Source: Entelurus aequoreus
Lineage: Eukaryota > Chordata > Actinopteri > Syngnathiformes > Syngnathidae
Reading direction: 5' to 3'
Assembly: GCF_033978785.1 (NCBI RefSeq)
Contig: NC_084741.1
Coordinates: forward strand, 75,498,018 to 75,562,017
DNA: 64,000 nt
Below are positions 12,886-24,802 of the stretch, one piece after another. A program made the position numbers and the translations under genes. Numbering within the stretch: the stretch's first letter is position 1; every line of letters begins with the position of its first letter. The notes beneath the pieces were generated by a model. It had not been told where the DNA came from and ran no database searches. It saw only the letters and a program-made list of their open reading frames with translations.

Positions 12886-13490
12886 ATTCTCTACTGCTCG
12901 CTACTATAGTATTACCATATCTGAGTTATTGTGCAGAAATGTGGGGAAATAACTACAAATGTGCGCTACATTCTTTAACCGTGTTACAAAAAAGATCAAT
13001 TAGACTGATACATAATGTTGGATATAGAGAACATACAAACACTTTATTTATTGAGTCAAAAATATTAAAGTTCGATGATTTGGTAAAACTGCAAACAGCT
13101 AAAATGATGTGGAATTAAATGATGGAATGGATTAAGTAAAGAAGTTAAACATTGTACTGATATGATCCAGTTTAAGAGGTTGTTCAAATGAATAGTGCTT
13201 ACAAAGTACAAAGAAGAAGAATTATGAGAAATACTTTCAACCTTATTGAAAATAAGATATTCCTCCTCTCAGTATATTAATAATGACTGAATTAATTAAT
13301 TACATATTACAAAACTGTTGTATATACTAATTCACAGATATTTTATTATAAAAAGGTCAGTAAATGATGTATATATTTGTAAACGCTATGAAGTGAGAAA
13401 GGGGTAGGATTAAATAAGCTTTACTTCTTCCTACTCCTGTAAAGTGAAATGATATGAAACTGTGATGTATTATGATGTGGTCGGATCATG
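12886..13490 (+). mobile_element. L2/Jockey-type LINE 3' end (degraded)
   Basis: Encodes, with stops and deletions, the C-terminal tail of a LINE reverse transcriptase (a motif like YCAEMWGNNYK then LQKRSIRLIHNVGYREHTN). The better copy is at 23326-24135. An internal piece of the coding region is deleted near 13105. The 3' untranslated part (ggattaaataagct, cttcctactcct) ends where another repeat has inserted. Confidence 0.72.
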
Positions 13491-13944
13491 TTTTGTTTAG
13501 TTATGTTCTGTTAGTTTGACTTCCTTAGTTTTGTGCACTTCGGGGGTTTGTTTTAGTCACCATGGTTACTTATGATTTTCACCTGCCTTGTACGCGCACC
13601 TGTTGCTCATCAGAGACTCTATTTAAGCCTGCTTTTTCCGGTCACTCGTCGTGGCTTCATTGTTTGCATTTGCAACAGTTACGTTGGCATTCTGGTTTTC
13701 GAGCTCATGATTTCTGTGCTAAAGTTACCTTAGCTTCTAGTATTCCTGTGCTGAAGCTACCTTAGCTTCTAGTATTCCTGTGCTAAAGTTACCTTAGCTC
13801 ATACTTGCCAACCTTGAGACCTCCAATTCCGGGAGGTGGGGTGGGTGGGGCGTGGTCAGGGGTGTGGTTGGGGGCGGGGGGCGTGGTTGGGGGCGTGGTT
13901 AAGAGGGGAGGAGTATATTTACAGCTAGAATTCACCAACTTGAG

Positions 13945-14030
<86 letters not shown>

Positions 14031-14130
14031 TTATATGTATATATATATTTATTTATATGTATATATACATATATATAGATAAATATATATATATATGAAA
14101 TACTCGAGTTGGTGAATTCTAGCTGTAAAT
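13490..14130 (+). mobile_element. Dispersed repeat with G-rich block and TA palindrome
   Basis: Matches 6490-6955. After the repeated GTGCTAAAGTTACC motifs comes a G-rich stretch (13835-13912) and then a hairpin: the left arm TTTACAGCTAGAATTCACCA starts at about 13918, its complement ends at about 14130, and the loop is (TA)n. The insertion of this G-rich, palindromic unit splits the surrounding repeat, whose end resumes at about 15213. Confidence 0.65.
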
Positions 14131-14164
14131 GTATATATATGTATGTATATATATAAATATATAA

Positions 14165-14454
14165 TAGGGCGGCATGGCGAAGTTGGTAGAGTGGCCGTGC
14201 CAGCAATCGGAGGGTTGCTGGTTACTGGGGTTCAATCCCCACCTTCTACCATCCTAGTCACGTCCGTTGTGTCCTTGGGCAAGACACTTCACCTTTGCTC
14301 CTGATGGCTGCTGGTTAGCGCCTTGCATGGCAGCTCCCGCCATCAGTGTGTGAATGTTTGTGTGAATGGATGAATGTGGAAATACTGTCAAAGCGCTTTG
14401 AGTACCTTGAAGGTAGAAAAGCGCTATACAAGTATAACCCATTTATCATTTATA

Positions 14455-14455
<1 letters not shown>
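14165..14455 (+). mobile_element. tRNA-derived SINE
   Basis: The head has a pol III A box (TGGCGAAGTTGG, 14174-14185) and a B box (GGTTCAATCCC, about 14229-14239). The body has the GTGTCCTTGGGCAAGACACT motif, and the tail has AAAGCGCTTTGAGTACCTT and AAAAGCGCTATACAAG. The same family recurs at 27337, 52131 and 52393. It is not a functional tRNA gene, because no acceptor stem closes and the sequence runs on for 200 bp. Confidence 0.82.
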
Positions 14456-14840
<385 letters not shown>

Positions 14841-14844
14841 ATAT

Positions 14845-15213
14845 CCATGCATCCATCCATCTTCAACCGCTTATCCGGAATCGGGTCGCGGGGACAACAG
14901 CTCCAGCAGAGACCCCCAGACTTCCCTCTCCAGAGCAACATTAGCGACTTCCTCCTGGGGAATCCCGAAGCGTTCCCAGGCCAGAGAGGAGATGTAATCC
15001 CCCCATCTGGTCCTTGGCCTGCCGCGGGGTCTCCTCCCAGTGGGACGTGCAACGAGGACCTCCCTAGGGAGACGCTCGTGAGGCATCCGCACGAGATGCC
15101 CGAACCACCTAAGCTGGCTCCTTTCCAAGCGAAGGAGCAGCGGCTCTACTCCGAGTCTCTCTCGGGTGACTGAACTTCTCACCCTATCTCTAAGGGAGAT
15201 GCCAGCCACCCTT
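14845..15213 (-). pseudogene. RTE/Rex3-like LINE, C-terminal ORF fragment
   Basis: The minus strand encodes a LINE reverse transcriptase tail: RDRVRSSVTRERLGVEPLLL, then RWFGHLVRM, PTGRRPRGRPRTRW and a final PRPDSG. This is the familiar end of an RTE/Rex-type teleost retrotransposon ORF, in one frame for about 110 residues. A CATCCATC tail sits at the 3' end (left side), typical of such elements. It is 5' truncated. The exact clade (Rex3 or another) is a judgement from memory. Confidence 0.78.
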
Positions 15214-15443
15214 CTAGTATTCCTGTGCTAAAGTTACCTTAGCTTCTAGTATTCCTGTGCTAAGTAAGTTTTTGCTTTAGCTTCTCGTGCGAACGACACG
15301 CTTTCCTTTTGTTTCGTTCCTGTCTGTTGTAATGTGTATGATTTATGAGAAATAAATCATCTCCTACCTGCACGCTTTCGACCGGAGCCGTCAGTTTTGC
15401 GTCCCGGGAACGAACCGCAGCACGCTGCACCCCAACGTGACAA
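15213..15443 (+). mobile_element. 3' end of the dispersed repeat begun at 13490
   Basis: Resumes the repeated GTGCTAAAGTTACC motif, then runs through an AATAAA signal (about 15350) to CACCCCAACGTGAC, an ending I associate with LTR-like or LTR-derived fish repeats. No coding region. Confidence 0.5.
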
Positions 15444-16060
15444 ATGACTGAGCTACGTGACGTAATTTCTTGTGATGTCTCACGGGGCATTTCTTGTCGG
15501 GACGGGAGTCGTTCCTAGGGATTCGAATAAAGAACCAACTCTTTTTCTTTACTATAGTGGTCTTGATAACGGGTACCGGTTCTCAAAAAGGGATTCGAGT
15601 CCGAGGACTCGGTTCTTTTCTTATCAAACAACCAGGAAAACCGGTTTCGAGCATCATCCCTAGCGACATTGTTGCTACGCTATCCGTGTTAATTAACGCC
15701 CACTCAGAAGAGCTGAACGCCCGCTCGGAGGAGCTGAAGAAGTTGATCCAGGCCAAAGCCATTCAAATTGCCAACAGAAATGTTAAAGTGGAACAAGTTT
15801 GCAGACAAGTAAGCAAGATTATGGGGAGAGTTTCTGGGCTGGAACTGGCTGTGGAGGGGGACAAGAAGCTAATCAATGTACTTCAAGAACGCATCACCGA
15901 GATTGAGAGATATTCAAGACGATGGAACCTGAGACTGCACGGTGTGGCCGAGATGTACGTGAAGTAGTTATCTGAGTTTGCCAGGCTCTGCTGCCGTCTG
16001 ATGCTGAACGGCTCCCGAATGTTATCGACACCGTGCGCGTTGGAGTGAAGAAGCCGAAAG

Positions 16061-16127
16061 ATAGATAGATAGATAGATAGATAGTACTTTATTGATTCCT
16101 TCAGGAGAGTTCCCTCAGGAAAATTAA
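16061..16127 (-). repeat. (GATA)n-tailed LINE 3' scrap
   Basis: A GATA tract followed by TACTTTATTGATTCCTTCAG, the tail of a common fish LINE in reverse orientation. It splits the ORF1 codons between VKKPK and the RCVLLQF stretch, which are adjacent in the intact copy at about 28935. Confidence 0.75.
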
Positions 16128-16397
16128 AAGGTAAAAGGTGTGTTTTACTGCAGTTTTCCTCCCGGGCGCACAGAGCTGCAGTCTGGGCCGCTGCAAATAA
16201 TTCCTCTTACCTGCGAGGCAACGGGCTGCGCTTCGCAGAGGATCTCTGTAAAGTCGACAGAGAAGCAAAAATGAAGTTATGGCCACTGGTGGATGAAGCT
16301 CACAAGGCAGGGAAAATTGCCTACTTTGTAGGCGGTCGAGCATTTATTGAGAAAAAGGTGTATCTTCCAGTCTGAAGATACACCTTTCAGACATTAA

Positions 16398-17691
16398 AGG
16401 CCTACTGAAACCCACTACTACCGACCACGCAGTCTGATAGTTTATATATCAATGATGAAATCTTAACATTGCAACACATGCCAATACGGCCGGGTTAACT
16501 TATAAAGTGCAATTTTAAAGTTCCCGGGAAATATCCGGCTGAAACGTTGCGGTATGATGACGTATGCGCGTGACGTAGTCAGTTAAACGGAAGTTATGGT
16601 ACCCCGTAGAATCCTATACAAAAAGCTCTGTTTTCATTTCGTAATTCCACAGAATTCTGGACATATTTTGCAATTTGTTTAATGAACAATGAAGGCTGCA
16701 AAGAAGAAAGTTGTAGGTGGGATCGGTGTATTAGCAGCGGACTACAGCAACACAACCGGAGGACTTTGTTGGAGAGCAGACGCGCTAGCCGGCGACCTCA
16801 CCTTGACTTCCTACGTCTCCGGGCCGCCAAACGCATCGGGTGAAGTCCTTCGTCCTTCCGTCGATCGCTGGAACGCAGGTGAGCACGGGTGTTGATGAGC
16901 AGATGAAGGCTGGCTGGCGTAGGTGGAGAGCTAATGTTTTTAGCATAGCTCTGTGAGGTCCGGTTGCTAAGTAGGCTTCAATGGCGTCGTTAGCACAGCA
17001 TTGTTAACCTTCGCCAGCCTGGAAAGCATTAACCGTGTATTTACATGTCCACGGTTTAATAGTATTGTTGATTTTCTATCTATCCTTCCAGTCAGGGGTT
17101 TATTTTTTTTGTTTCTATATGCAGTTAAAGCACAATGCTATCACGTTAGCTCGTAGCTAAAGCGTTTCGCCGATGTATTGTCGTGGAGATAAAAGGCACT
17201 GAATGTCCATTTCGCGTTCTCGACTCTCATTTTCAAGAGGATATAGTATCCGAGGTGGTTTAAAATACAAATCCGTGATCCACAATAGAAAAAGGAGAGA
17301 GTGTGGAATCCAATGAGCCAGCTTGTACCTAAGTTACGGTCAGAGCGGAAAAAAAAAGTATTTCACTGCATTCTAGTCCGTCACTCTAACGTTCCTCGTC
17401 CACGAATCTTTCATCCTCGCTCAAATTAATAGGGTAATGGTCCGAATAGCTCTAGCTGCGTTGAAAACAATAGGAAAATATGAGGGAGTGAACAACTGAC
17501 AACGTCACGCTACTTCCAGTAGGGGCAAGGTTTTTTTTTATCAGAGACCAAAAGTTGCGAACTTTATCGACGTTGTTCTATACTAAATCCTTTCAGCAAA
17601 AATATGGCAATATCGCAAAATGATCAAGTATGACACATAGAATGGATCTGCTATCCCCGTTTAAATGAAAACATTTCATTTCAGTAGGCCT
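16398..17691 (+). mobile_element. TTAA-family short DNA element, copy b (complete)
   Basis: Starts AGGCCTACTGAAA and ends TTTCAGTAGGCCT, a 15-bp perfect terminal inverted repeat, flanked by TTAA at 16394-16397 and 17692-17695. The matching L1 site in unit 3 (29211-29214) has a single TTAA and no insert, so the duplicated tetranucleotide is a true target duplication. TTAA targets are characteristic of piggyBac-type transposition. No transposase is encoded. Confidence 0.92.
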
Positions 17692-17695
17692 TTAA

Positions 17696-18325
17696 CTTCC
17701 TCTTGACTTTATTTCGTTAAAAGAGGATGGATGGATGGTTGGTTGGAGTTACAACTTACGCACGAGCCAGTTTTTTGCCCTTTTCTGAATATTAATATGA
17801 TGTTATTTCCGCAGCTTCTAGTTGCTTTGTTTCTAACTCAAAGCATTTTCTAATTCTAATTCATTTTTGTTTAACCTTGTCTTTATCTATAGTTTCTCAA
17901 CGCCAGGGGGCTAAGGCAGAACTTGAAGCGCAAAGCTTTATTTTTATTTCTTAAACAATGTAAAACAGGTTTTTGTTTTTTACAGTAGACACACAGTATG
18001 AATGATGATGTAAAGTTTTGGAGATCTCAATGGGGTAATGAGATATATTGCTCTCATGCATCACAGCGTTCTGGTGGAGTTGGCACACTCAAAAACAATA
18101 TTACAGGGGTTTTATTGCATCATAGTGACTATGATAAAAATGGCCATTATATTTGTCAGGTTTTTCAGATTCAGAAAACTAACTCTATAGTTGCTAACAT
18201 TTATGGATATAACTCGGTGCCTGACAATATCATTTTATTTAATGAGGTGGATTAGAATTCTACACTGGCTCGCCAAATTTCCAAATACTTAGATAGTGGT
18301 AGGAGGTGATTTCAATACTGTCCAG
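17696..18325 (+). pseudogene. L1/Tx1-type ORF2 endonuclease fragment (unit 2)
   Basis: An 85-codon frame (17998-18255) has the APE-type endonuclease segment with SHASQRSGGVG, LKNNITGVLLH and VANIYGYNSVPDN. A little further on, at about 18299-18316 in another frame, the catalytic-type motif VGGDFNT can be read. The region runs into an unrelated repeat near 18325, so the rest of ORF2 is gone. The sequence between ORF1 and ORF2 matches 29215-29518. Confidence 0.82.
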
Positions 18326-20594
18326 GAAATTCCCGGAAAACCGAGAATTTGCGTTCCATATATGGTAATAGTAGTGTGGGTGGATGGTTGAAAGGTCGGA
18401 ATCGGGTTTAAAAATGGTGCACAATTTAGTAGTGCCACCTATTAATTATAGCACCTGCCTGGGGCGCGGGGGTGCTACATCAACAATTTTGGAACAAGTG
18501 GAATCAAACACAACCTGTTACACCCGCTTATCAAGGAGCGCAAAAAATATTTTTAAAAAGGGCGCACAATTTTGAGAATTTAGGGCATTGTAGAACTGTG
18601 AATACGCCAATTAATTTGAATGGGAATTTCCTGGAAATTTGGGATTTCGGGAAAACCGTGAATCTTTGAAAGTATTGATACTAGCACAATTGTCCTAAAT
18701 GATATGAATGGGTTGGTTTTGGATTTTTTGGAATCGGTTGAAAAATGTTGACATAGTAACAGTTTTTATTGAGAATGAGTTTTTCAGATTACTGGAATTT
18801 CGGGAAAACCGGGAATTTGTACCAAAAAAAAGAAAACATTGGTTGTCCTAACGAAGAGAAATGTTTTGAAGGTGGAATGGTCAGAAACGGTTGACAAATG
18901 TGGACTGTGAAAACTTTCCAGGAAGAGGTGAAAATAGGACTTTGGAATTTGTTTTGATGTAAGTCAAATGGTAGTTTTATTGTCCAAGGTGAGTGGACGG
19001 TGTGGATGGTGGAATCAGCTGAGAAATGTGAGAGTTGTGCATGTTTGAAAATCAACCAATGCTGGAGAATCTTTCACAGTGTGATTTAGAACACATTTGA
19101 ATGGACAAATATACAACTATGCATTGGCAATATTGTTTTGGATCACAACGTAATAACTTGAGAAATTATTAATAGAGAAATTCATATAAGGACTTTAAGC
19201 TACAAAGTGTTGCCGCATTGCCGGAACGAGAAATGCAAACAGCTCAATTTACAAATGATCGCACTGGGGGGGCGGGCCAAAAAGGTGCGCATACACACTA
19301 TGATTGGGCAGCCAGTAGATGGAGCTGGACCTTGGATAGGCATTTGGACCCGGTTACATGATTGGCCACAGAAAGACCGACTTAGCCCGGTGATAGGCTT
19401 GGCAAAGATAGACTTGTGGAGACGATTAGTTGCTGCAAAGCTGTCCCGTTTTGTGAGCGGTCTTATTTACGTGGCTCCATTTAATCAATGTTGGGTTCTG
19501 ATGTTGATTTGACCATTGAAATTTGGTCATATTCCAACCAACAACGTGCATCCAACGTTGGACAACAACGTTGTCTCAATTCACAAGTACAATTATTTTG
19601 CACCAATCGGTGGAAAATGGATGTATGGATGTTTCAAAGTCAGTTTCAAAGGACATGCATGTATAATCAATGTTGTAACAATGTCTTGTGCCTGCTGGGC
19701 ACCCACTGATGTAACCAGTGGTAAATGACAAATGCGTTGAATTCCGAACAAATCCTTTGAAAGAAGTATGAAGGAAGTCAAAATTGTTTTATAAATAACG
19801 TTGCAATAACGCCATGGTTTGATTTTTTGAAATTTTTGGGACTTATGCAGATCCCAAAAAGAGGTACCAATAGGTAAGAAAAGTTGGTTTTGCATAACAG
19901 GGCCCTAAATGCTGGGCAGGGGCTCAACTGGTGATAAACAGGTTTCTGATGTGGCTATATCTTGGGGAAACGACTAGTGTAAGCATGCGAGCCAGATGCA
20001 ACAGAAGACTGCCAGCATCAAGTTTCCCCGCAGATGCCCAGGACTTCTTGGTAGGGTGCATTGAAGGTATTGGATGAAGGGATTTGGCTGGTACTAAAAG
20101 CGATGGAGGCGGAAACCCTCCGCTATTTTCCCGAGGAGAACGAGAGTCTGATGTGGGGTCCTGAGGGTGGGCTGGTCCCCATTCACTCCGTTTGGCCCGA
20201 AGACATTGTCGCATCGCTGTCTCGTGCACGTTGACGAAGGCTGAAGCCGTCCATAAAGGCTTCGACTCGCCAGCAAGACGCGCCAACTCCTCAAGTTCCA
20301 CCACCGGATCGAAACACGTCCCAAACAACTGTTTCTTCCTCGCTGCCTATGTTTGGTAATCCCATTGCTTATTTTACCAAACATTTCACCTCTTGGACTG
20401 TTAGCCAGGACACTAAGCACGTTGATGACATCACGCCACACGCGCGATCAGATGTAGTCACGCGACAGGCGTGCTCTGATGAAGACCCTTTTTCTCTGAC
20501 CAGTGCAGCAGACAGAAAAGCTTCATTTTCAAACACTTGTGTTACAGACGCATTCTGTGAGCCTCCTATAAAAGACATTAAATTATTTGATTAT
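18326..20594 (+). other. Unassigned spacer between units 2 and 3
   Basis: Contains a diverged repeated motif (ATTTCGGGAAAACCGGGAAT type) near 18335, 18635 and 18795, and a repeat with CAACGTTGGACAACAACG near 19555 ending in GCCTGCTGGGCACCCA, which I take to be dispersed repeats. On the minus strand 19924-20328 there is a 134-codon open frame (contains VVELEELARLAGESKPLW) that I do not recognise, and on the plus strand 20349-20657 a 102-codon one. Neither has clear splice borders. No gene is called. Confidence 0.4.
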
Positions 20595-21119
20595 GGATTA
20601 TCAGAACATTTTTTAAGGGCTAAGGCAGCAAACCAGTCTATGCCTCCCCACATTTAAGCTCCACCGTGTAAGACTCAAGCTTCGCCCCCTAAGTCTGAAG
20701 CTCTGCCCACCTCACTCACCCCGTTTTTAGAGACACAAGCTCAGGCTCTTCCTGCTGCAGCATCCCGGTCTCCCAGAGCCCACTCACTATGGACTTCTGC
20801 TACCACTGAGGTCGTGGGTCAAACGCTCCTCCCTCAAACCAGTGACAGTGTCTGGAATTCACTTCCTGGGGGGGCTAGGACTAGTAGTTGTGCAGCTAGG
20901 GACGCATAGCTCTCTCCAGCTCCAGCTCTTCCTCCTGCAAGGCCGCCGCATGTCTCTTTACCAGCAGGGGCGCCATCGATTCTTCAAGCAGCAAAGGACT
21001 CTCCAGAGGAGTACAGCGCTAATTAACTATGACATAATTACGATATGTCGCTATTTGTTCCACAGACGCTGTTCACTGACTCCACCTTCTTCTCCGCCAA
21101 CCACAAGTAGTGCTAAGAG

Positions 21120-21327
21120 ATGAACATCAAGGATGACTTTGAGAAAATCCGCCTGTTTCTTGCAGACCACCCTGGGGACAAGAGGGTGTTGTACACCAAA
21201 GTGGCGAACAACAACCACATGGAGGTCACCAAAAAGCTGATGTCCACCTTCACCATCGATGAACCTTCAACAGTGACCTTCCAGCAATTTAAACGGATTG
21301 GAATGCTCGATTTGGCCACCCACATGG
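21120..21327 (+). CDS. PYD-like exon copy 2 (N-terminally incomplete), unit 3
   Basis: The same 5' start and frame as the unit 1 copy, with DDFEKIRLFLADHPGDKRV, MEVTKKLMSTFTIDE, then an extra Pro-Ser pair and TVTFQQFKRIGMLDLAT. The extra residues restore the spacing seen in fish ASC pyrin domains, so this copy looks more ancestral than unit 1. A gtttgt donor after ATG G would leave phase 1, compatible with linker A3. Helix 1 is missing here too, with stops upstream. It is about 69 codons long. Whether it is expressed cannot be judged from sequence alone. Confidence 0.45.
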
Positions 21328-22383
21328 GTTTGTACTTCATTTATTCAAGGAATAGATCCTAACCAACTTTGCTGTTATTTACTTTTACTTTCCTTTTGAA
21401 CATATTGGTGAACTTTGGTGTTGTCTGCTTTTAATTTGAATATCTTTTTCTCCTGACATTGTGTTGTATAAAATGTTCTCCTCGTTTAACTGAAATTGGA
21501 AATATGCATTTACTGTAAGTACTGTAAGTAGTTTTGCGTCATGAGGCGTAATTCTCGTAAAATGTCATCCCGCGAGACTCCACTTTGAGGAAGATATTTC
21601 AGCCACGGCTGTCGCTGTGATGTCAGTAGAAGGGAAGGCAGTGGATGATCGCTAAAAGACAACATACTTACACCCCCCTTGGCATTACTGTTTGGGTATG
21701 TGGGTCTCTTCAAGCCTGCTGGTCGGTTGTTGGGAAAGGAAACCCGAGACTGCTCGGTTCGGTGGTGCCGCCTCGCCCCCCTCGGCCGACCGATCGGAGG
21801 CTTACGGCCCCCTCGGCACAATTTCGGACTTGGGGGTCTCTCCAAGCCTGCGAGTCGGCCTCTATTGCCGGGAATTGACCTGCGAGGTGGCACGGTGCTG
21901 CCTCACTCTTCCCGGCCGACCGATCGGAAGCGAGACAAGACACCCCGTCTGCATTAGTTTTCCTGCATCAACGCCACGCCGGTTTGATGTTTAAGTGACC
22001 TCTAAATGCGCAAATAGTGTTTCCATTGTGCTTTTGCTAAACACTTCAATATAGAATCGTCTCAAAACCCACATCATGAGAGCCCAAAAATGTTTTAGCG
22101 ATATTTGAGAGGTTTTTCGAAATAAGGCTGTTTTCATTACCAGTTTCTTATTGCATATTTAGGTTTCGCGCATTTCTAGGGCTAAGGAAAATGCAGCTAG
22201 TGACGACGAAGGCTTTAAAACATGTTTAATAGACGAGGCCAATGGTTTTGTTAAGTTTTATTTAATCGATGTGTTTAAAACAATTGCTTTTTCCTTGGTT
22301 TGGGTTTGAAAAGTAGGGCACAGTCATTTCTGTTAAGTAGCTGCATCTGTGAAATACTAAACAATGCCTTCCTGTGTTTGCAG
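21328..22383 (+). other. Intron-like spacer of unit 3 between PYD-like exon and A3
   Basis: Same layout as 1622-2676, with more substitutions. The GC-rich block lies at 21645-21963. Nothing coding is supported. Confidence 0.5.
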
Positions 22384-22452
22384 ATGAAAAAAGGGTTATG
22401 GAACTGAGACGTCCATTTCCAAAATCCGATTTGAGGGACTTCCGGAGGCAAG
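22384..22452 (+). CDS. Linker exon A3 of an ASC-like PYD-CARD gene (phase 1-1)
   Basis: A 69-nt exon with acceptor cag and donor gtaagt, phase 1-1. It encodes about 23 residues: a DEKR start as in A2, then MELRRPFPKSDLRDFRRQ, which shares the DLRD end with A1 and A4. It thus looks like a mosaic of the two other forms with the middle Pro/Thr part deleted. Length series A1 96, A2 78, A3 69, A4 96 nt, all multiples of three. Confidence 0.57.
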
Positions 22453-22719
22453 GTAAGTCATCTATTATCAAATGTGAACGCAAAAGTTGTGTTCGTAAAG
22501 TAAATGTTATTCATTATGATAACCAGGATGTGTTCTCTCACTCCCGCAAAGTCATCAAATGCCGCCAAAGGGTGTTGAAAACTAACAACGCTATCCGAGC
22601 TGCCGTGTTCAATTAGCCTTTCATTAGTAACCACGCGAAAGCAGTCGTGCAAAGTTATTCGGTTTATTCACGTCATGCAACCACATGCTACTTGGATAGC
22701 TTGCACTTGCACCCACTAT
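22453..22719 (+). other. Intron-like spacer of unit 3, left of the Ac-like hAT
   Basis: Matches 2773-2940 and 7905-8170, ending at the target CCCACTAT (22712-22719). Confidence 0.5.
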
Positions 22720-23117
22720 TAGGGTTGGGTATCGAGTATCGAGTATCGATTGGAACCGGGACTAACTTTCCGATTCTCCCGGAATCGTTCAAAAGTTTAA
22801 ATTTCGATTCCTAGTTTCGATACCCAGTCCGCCGACCGGAAAAAAAGAATAAGTCCGCCGACCGGAAGAAGAAGCCGCTGAACACCAACGAAGAAGCGCC
22901 CACCGCCGGAAGTGTTAGCACAGTAGAGCCTATGTAGCCGAGCGAGCCAGTCGAGCATGGATAGCGGGCGTCGGCGGTCGAAAGTGTGGCTTTATTTTAC
23001 TTAAAAAAATGAAATATCGGCAAAATATAACACGTGCGACAGGACTGTTTCGTGCTTAGGAGGGTGCACGTTGAACATGATGAAGCACCTCCGAGTTCAT
23101 GAAGTACAAATATATAC

Positions 23118-23318
23118 ATGTCCCGTCTTCGACGCGCTGCGCCGACCGTCCTCCTCCTGCTGTCAGATCTCGCTTTCTCCTATTTATGCGTTCAAGCTTC
23201 TTCCACACCCAGCGAATGTGTATTTTCCACAGCAGGAGACACTATCTGTCCAGAACGCTCACGCATCCTGCCTGAGAAGGCGGATATGGTCATTTTCCTA
23301 AACAAGAACTGTCTCTGA
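23118..23318 (+). pseudogene. hAT transposase C-terminus (ZBED1/Ac-like)
   Basis: The frame has STPSECVFSTAGDTICPERS followed by PEKADMVIFLNKN, the hAT C-terminal dimerisation motif of Ac/ZBED1-type proteins. Only this end and a BED-finger scrap remain. Confidence 0.85.
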
Positions 23319-23325
23319 TTTTATA

Positions 23326-24135
23326 CTGTACCTACTGCTCACTAGTGTTACCATATCTGAATTACTGTGTAGAAATATGGGGAAATAATTACAAAAGTAC
23401 ACTTCATTCATTAACGGTGTTACAAAAAAGATCAGTTAGAATAATACATAATGTTGGATATAGAGAACATACAAATCCTTTATTTATTGAATCAAAGATA
23501 CTGAAATTCCACGACATAGTGAATTTGCAAACAGCTAAAATTATACACAAAGCAAACTATAACCTGCTACCCAAGAATATACAACAATTCTTCTCAAAAA
23601 AAGAGGAGAAGTATATTCTTAAAGAAAAATGTAATTTAAAACATTTGTACGCACGTACAACACTTAAGACCTTCAGTATATCAGTATGTGGAATTAAATT
23701 ATGGAATGGATTAAGCAAAGCAATCAAACAATGTACTAATATGATCCACTTCAAGAAACTCTTCAAACTTAAAGTGTTTACAAAGTACAAAGAAGAAGAA
23801 CCATGATAAACATTCTAAATTTATTTGATTCATCCATTCTTTCACTCTCAAAATAATCTTACTTATCTCATCATATGAAATGTAACTTACTTCACCAATT
23901 ATTATTTATCTATTTATTTTTATTGTGATTACTTATGGAGTACATTGTGAATAAATTGAGAACAGGAAGTGAACAAAAAAGTTTAGCAACTGTTATGTAA
24001 AAGAAAAGGGGTAGGATTAAATAAGCTCTGCTTCTTCCTACTCCTTTTCGAACATGTTGAAAAGAGAAACTGGAAATTGTGATGTATCATGTTGTATGCT
24101 TGCATGTTCGAAATAAACTCAAACTCAAACTCAAT
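23326..24135 (+). pseudogene. L2/Jockey-type LINE 3' end with RT C-terminus
   Basis: A 153-codon frame (23345-23806) carries YLNYCVEIWGNNYKS, LQKRSVRIIHNVGYREHTNP and GIKLWNGLSKAIKQC, the C-terminal part downstream of the RT palm in L2/Jockey-group LINEs. The untranslated tail ends in repeated ACTCAAACTCAA (24118-24135). It is 5' truncated, as is usual for LINEs, and sits inside the Ac-like hAT. The second, worse copy is at 12886. Confidence 0.82.
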
Positions 24136-24802
24136 CTGGACTGGGTTTTGCAAGTTGTTTCTTATTGTTTATTTGCTTTTCTGCACCAGGTTAGCCCATC
24201 AGTGGGAGCACGGTAACATGTTTAAGTACCTGCAGCATCATACACTTGTGTGTGTAAATGTGTTTTCATGAGGTTTCCTGCAGCATCATACACTTATGTG
24301 TAAATGTGTTTTCATGAGGTTTTCAAAAATAAAGCTCTCTTGAGGAAAGTATACCCCTGTGAAAATGTATTTATAATATTTATATTCAAGTTCATAGATT
24401 TGATATTTATATTCTAGTTGAAAACAGCCCTGTGAGGAATTTATAGTAAAGTTCATAAAAAGTTAATAGAATTAAAATTGATGGAGAATGTCAGACTATT
24501 TCATTCAGAAAGACTGTATTTAGGTTAGCTAGCTCATTTAAAATATCCTAAACTTTTTTTTGACCCTGCCTCTTAAAAGAATTAGAATCGAGAATCGTCA
24601 GGAATCGGAATCGAAACAAAGAATCGGAATCGTTCGAATTCAAACGATACCCAACCCTACCCACTATAGTCTCTTTAGAATGTAAGAGTGCCAAGTCCTT
24701 GTTCACAGTGATAGCACTTGTGTGCCAAGTTCCTGTCAGCCATAATGGTTCTGAATATGAAGTTGCACATTTCAAATGCAAGTGCTGCAAACGGTGCTTT
24801 AA

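Larger units (their letters stand above)
22720..24659 (+). mobile_element. Ac-like hAT element, internally deleted
   Basis: Ends TAGGGTTGGGTATCG and, at the right, CGATACCCAACCCTA, with target duplication CCCACTAT at 22712-22719 and 24660-24667. Near the left end a BED-finger-like start is readable (RRSKVWLYFT, about 22978-23005). The transposase C-terminus follows at 23118-23318, so the catalytic core is deleted. A LINE tail is nested in the right half. Confidence 0.9.

Noticed and set aside
14165..14245. tRNA gene
   Set aside because: A and B boxes are present, but there is no closing acceptor stem and the sequence continues into a SINE body found four times here.
19924..20441. Host gene on the minus strand between units 2 and 3
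   Set aside because: Two overlapping frames with no recognisable domain and no convincing splice sites; kept only as an unassigned stretch.
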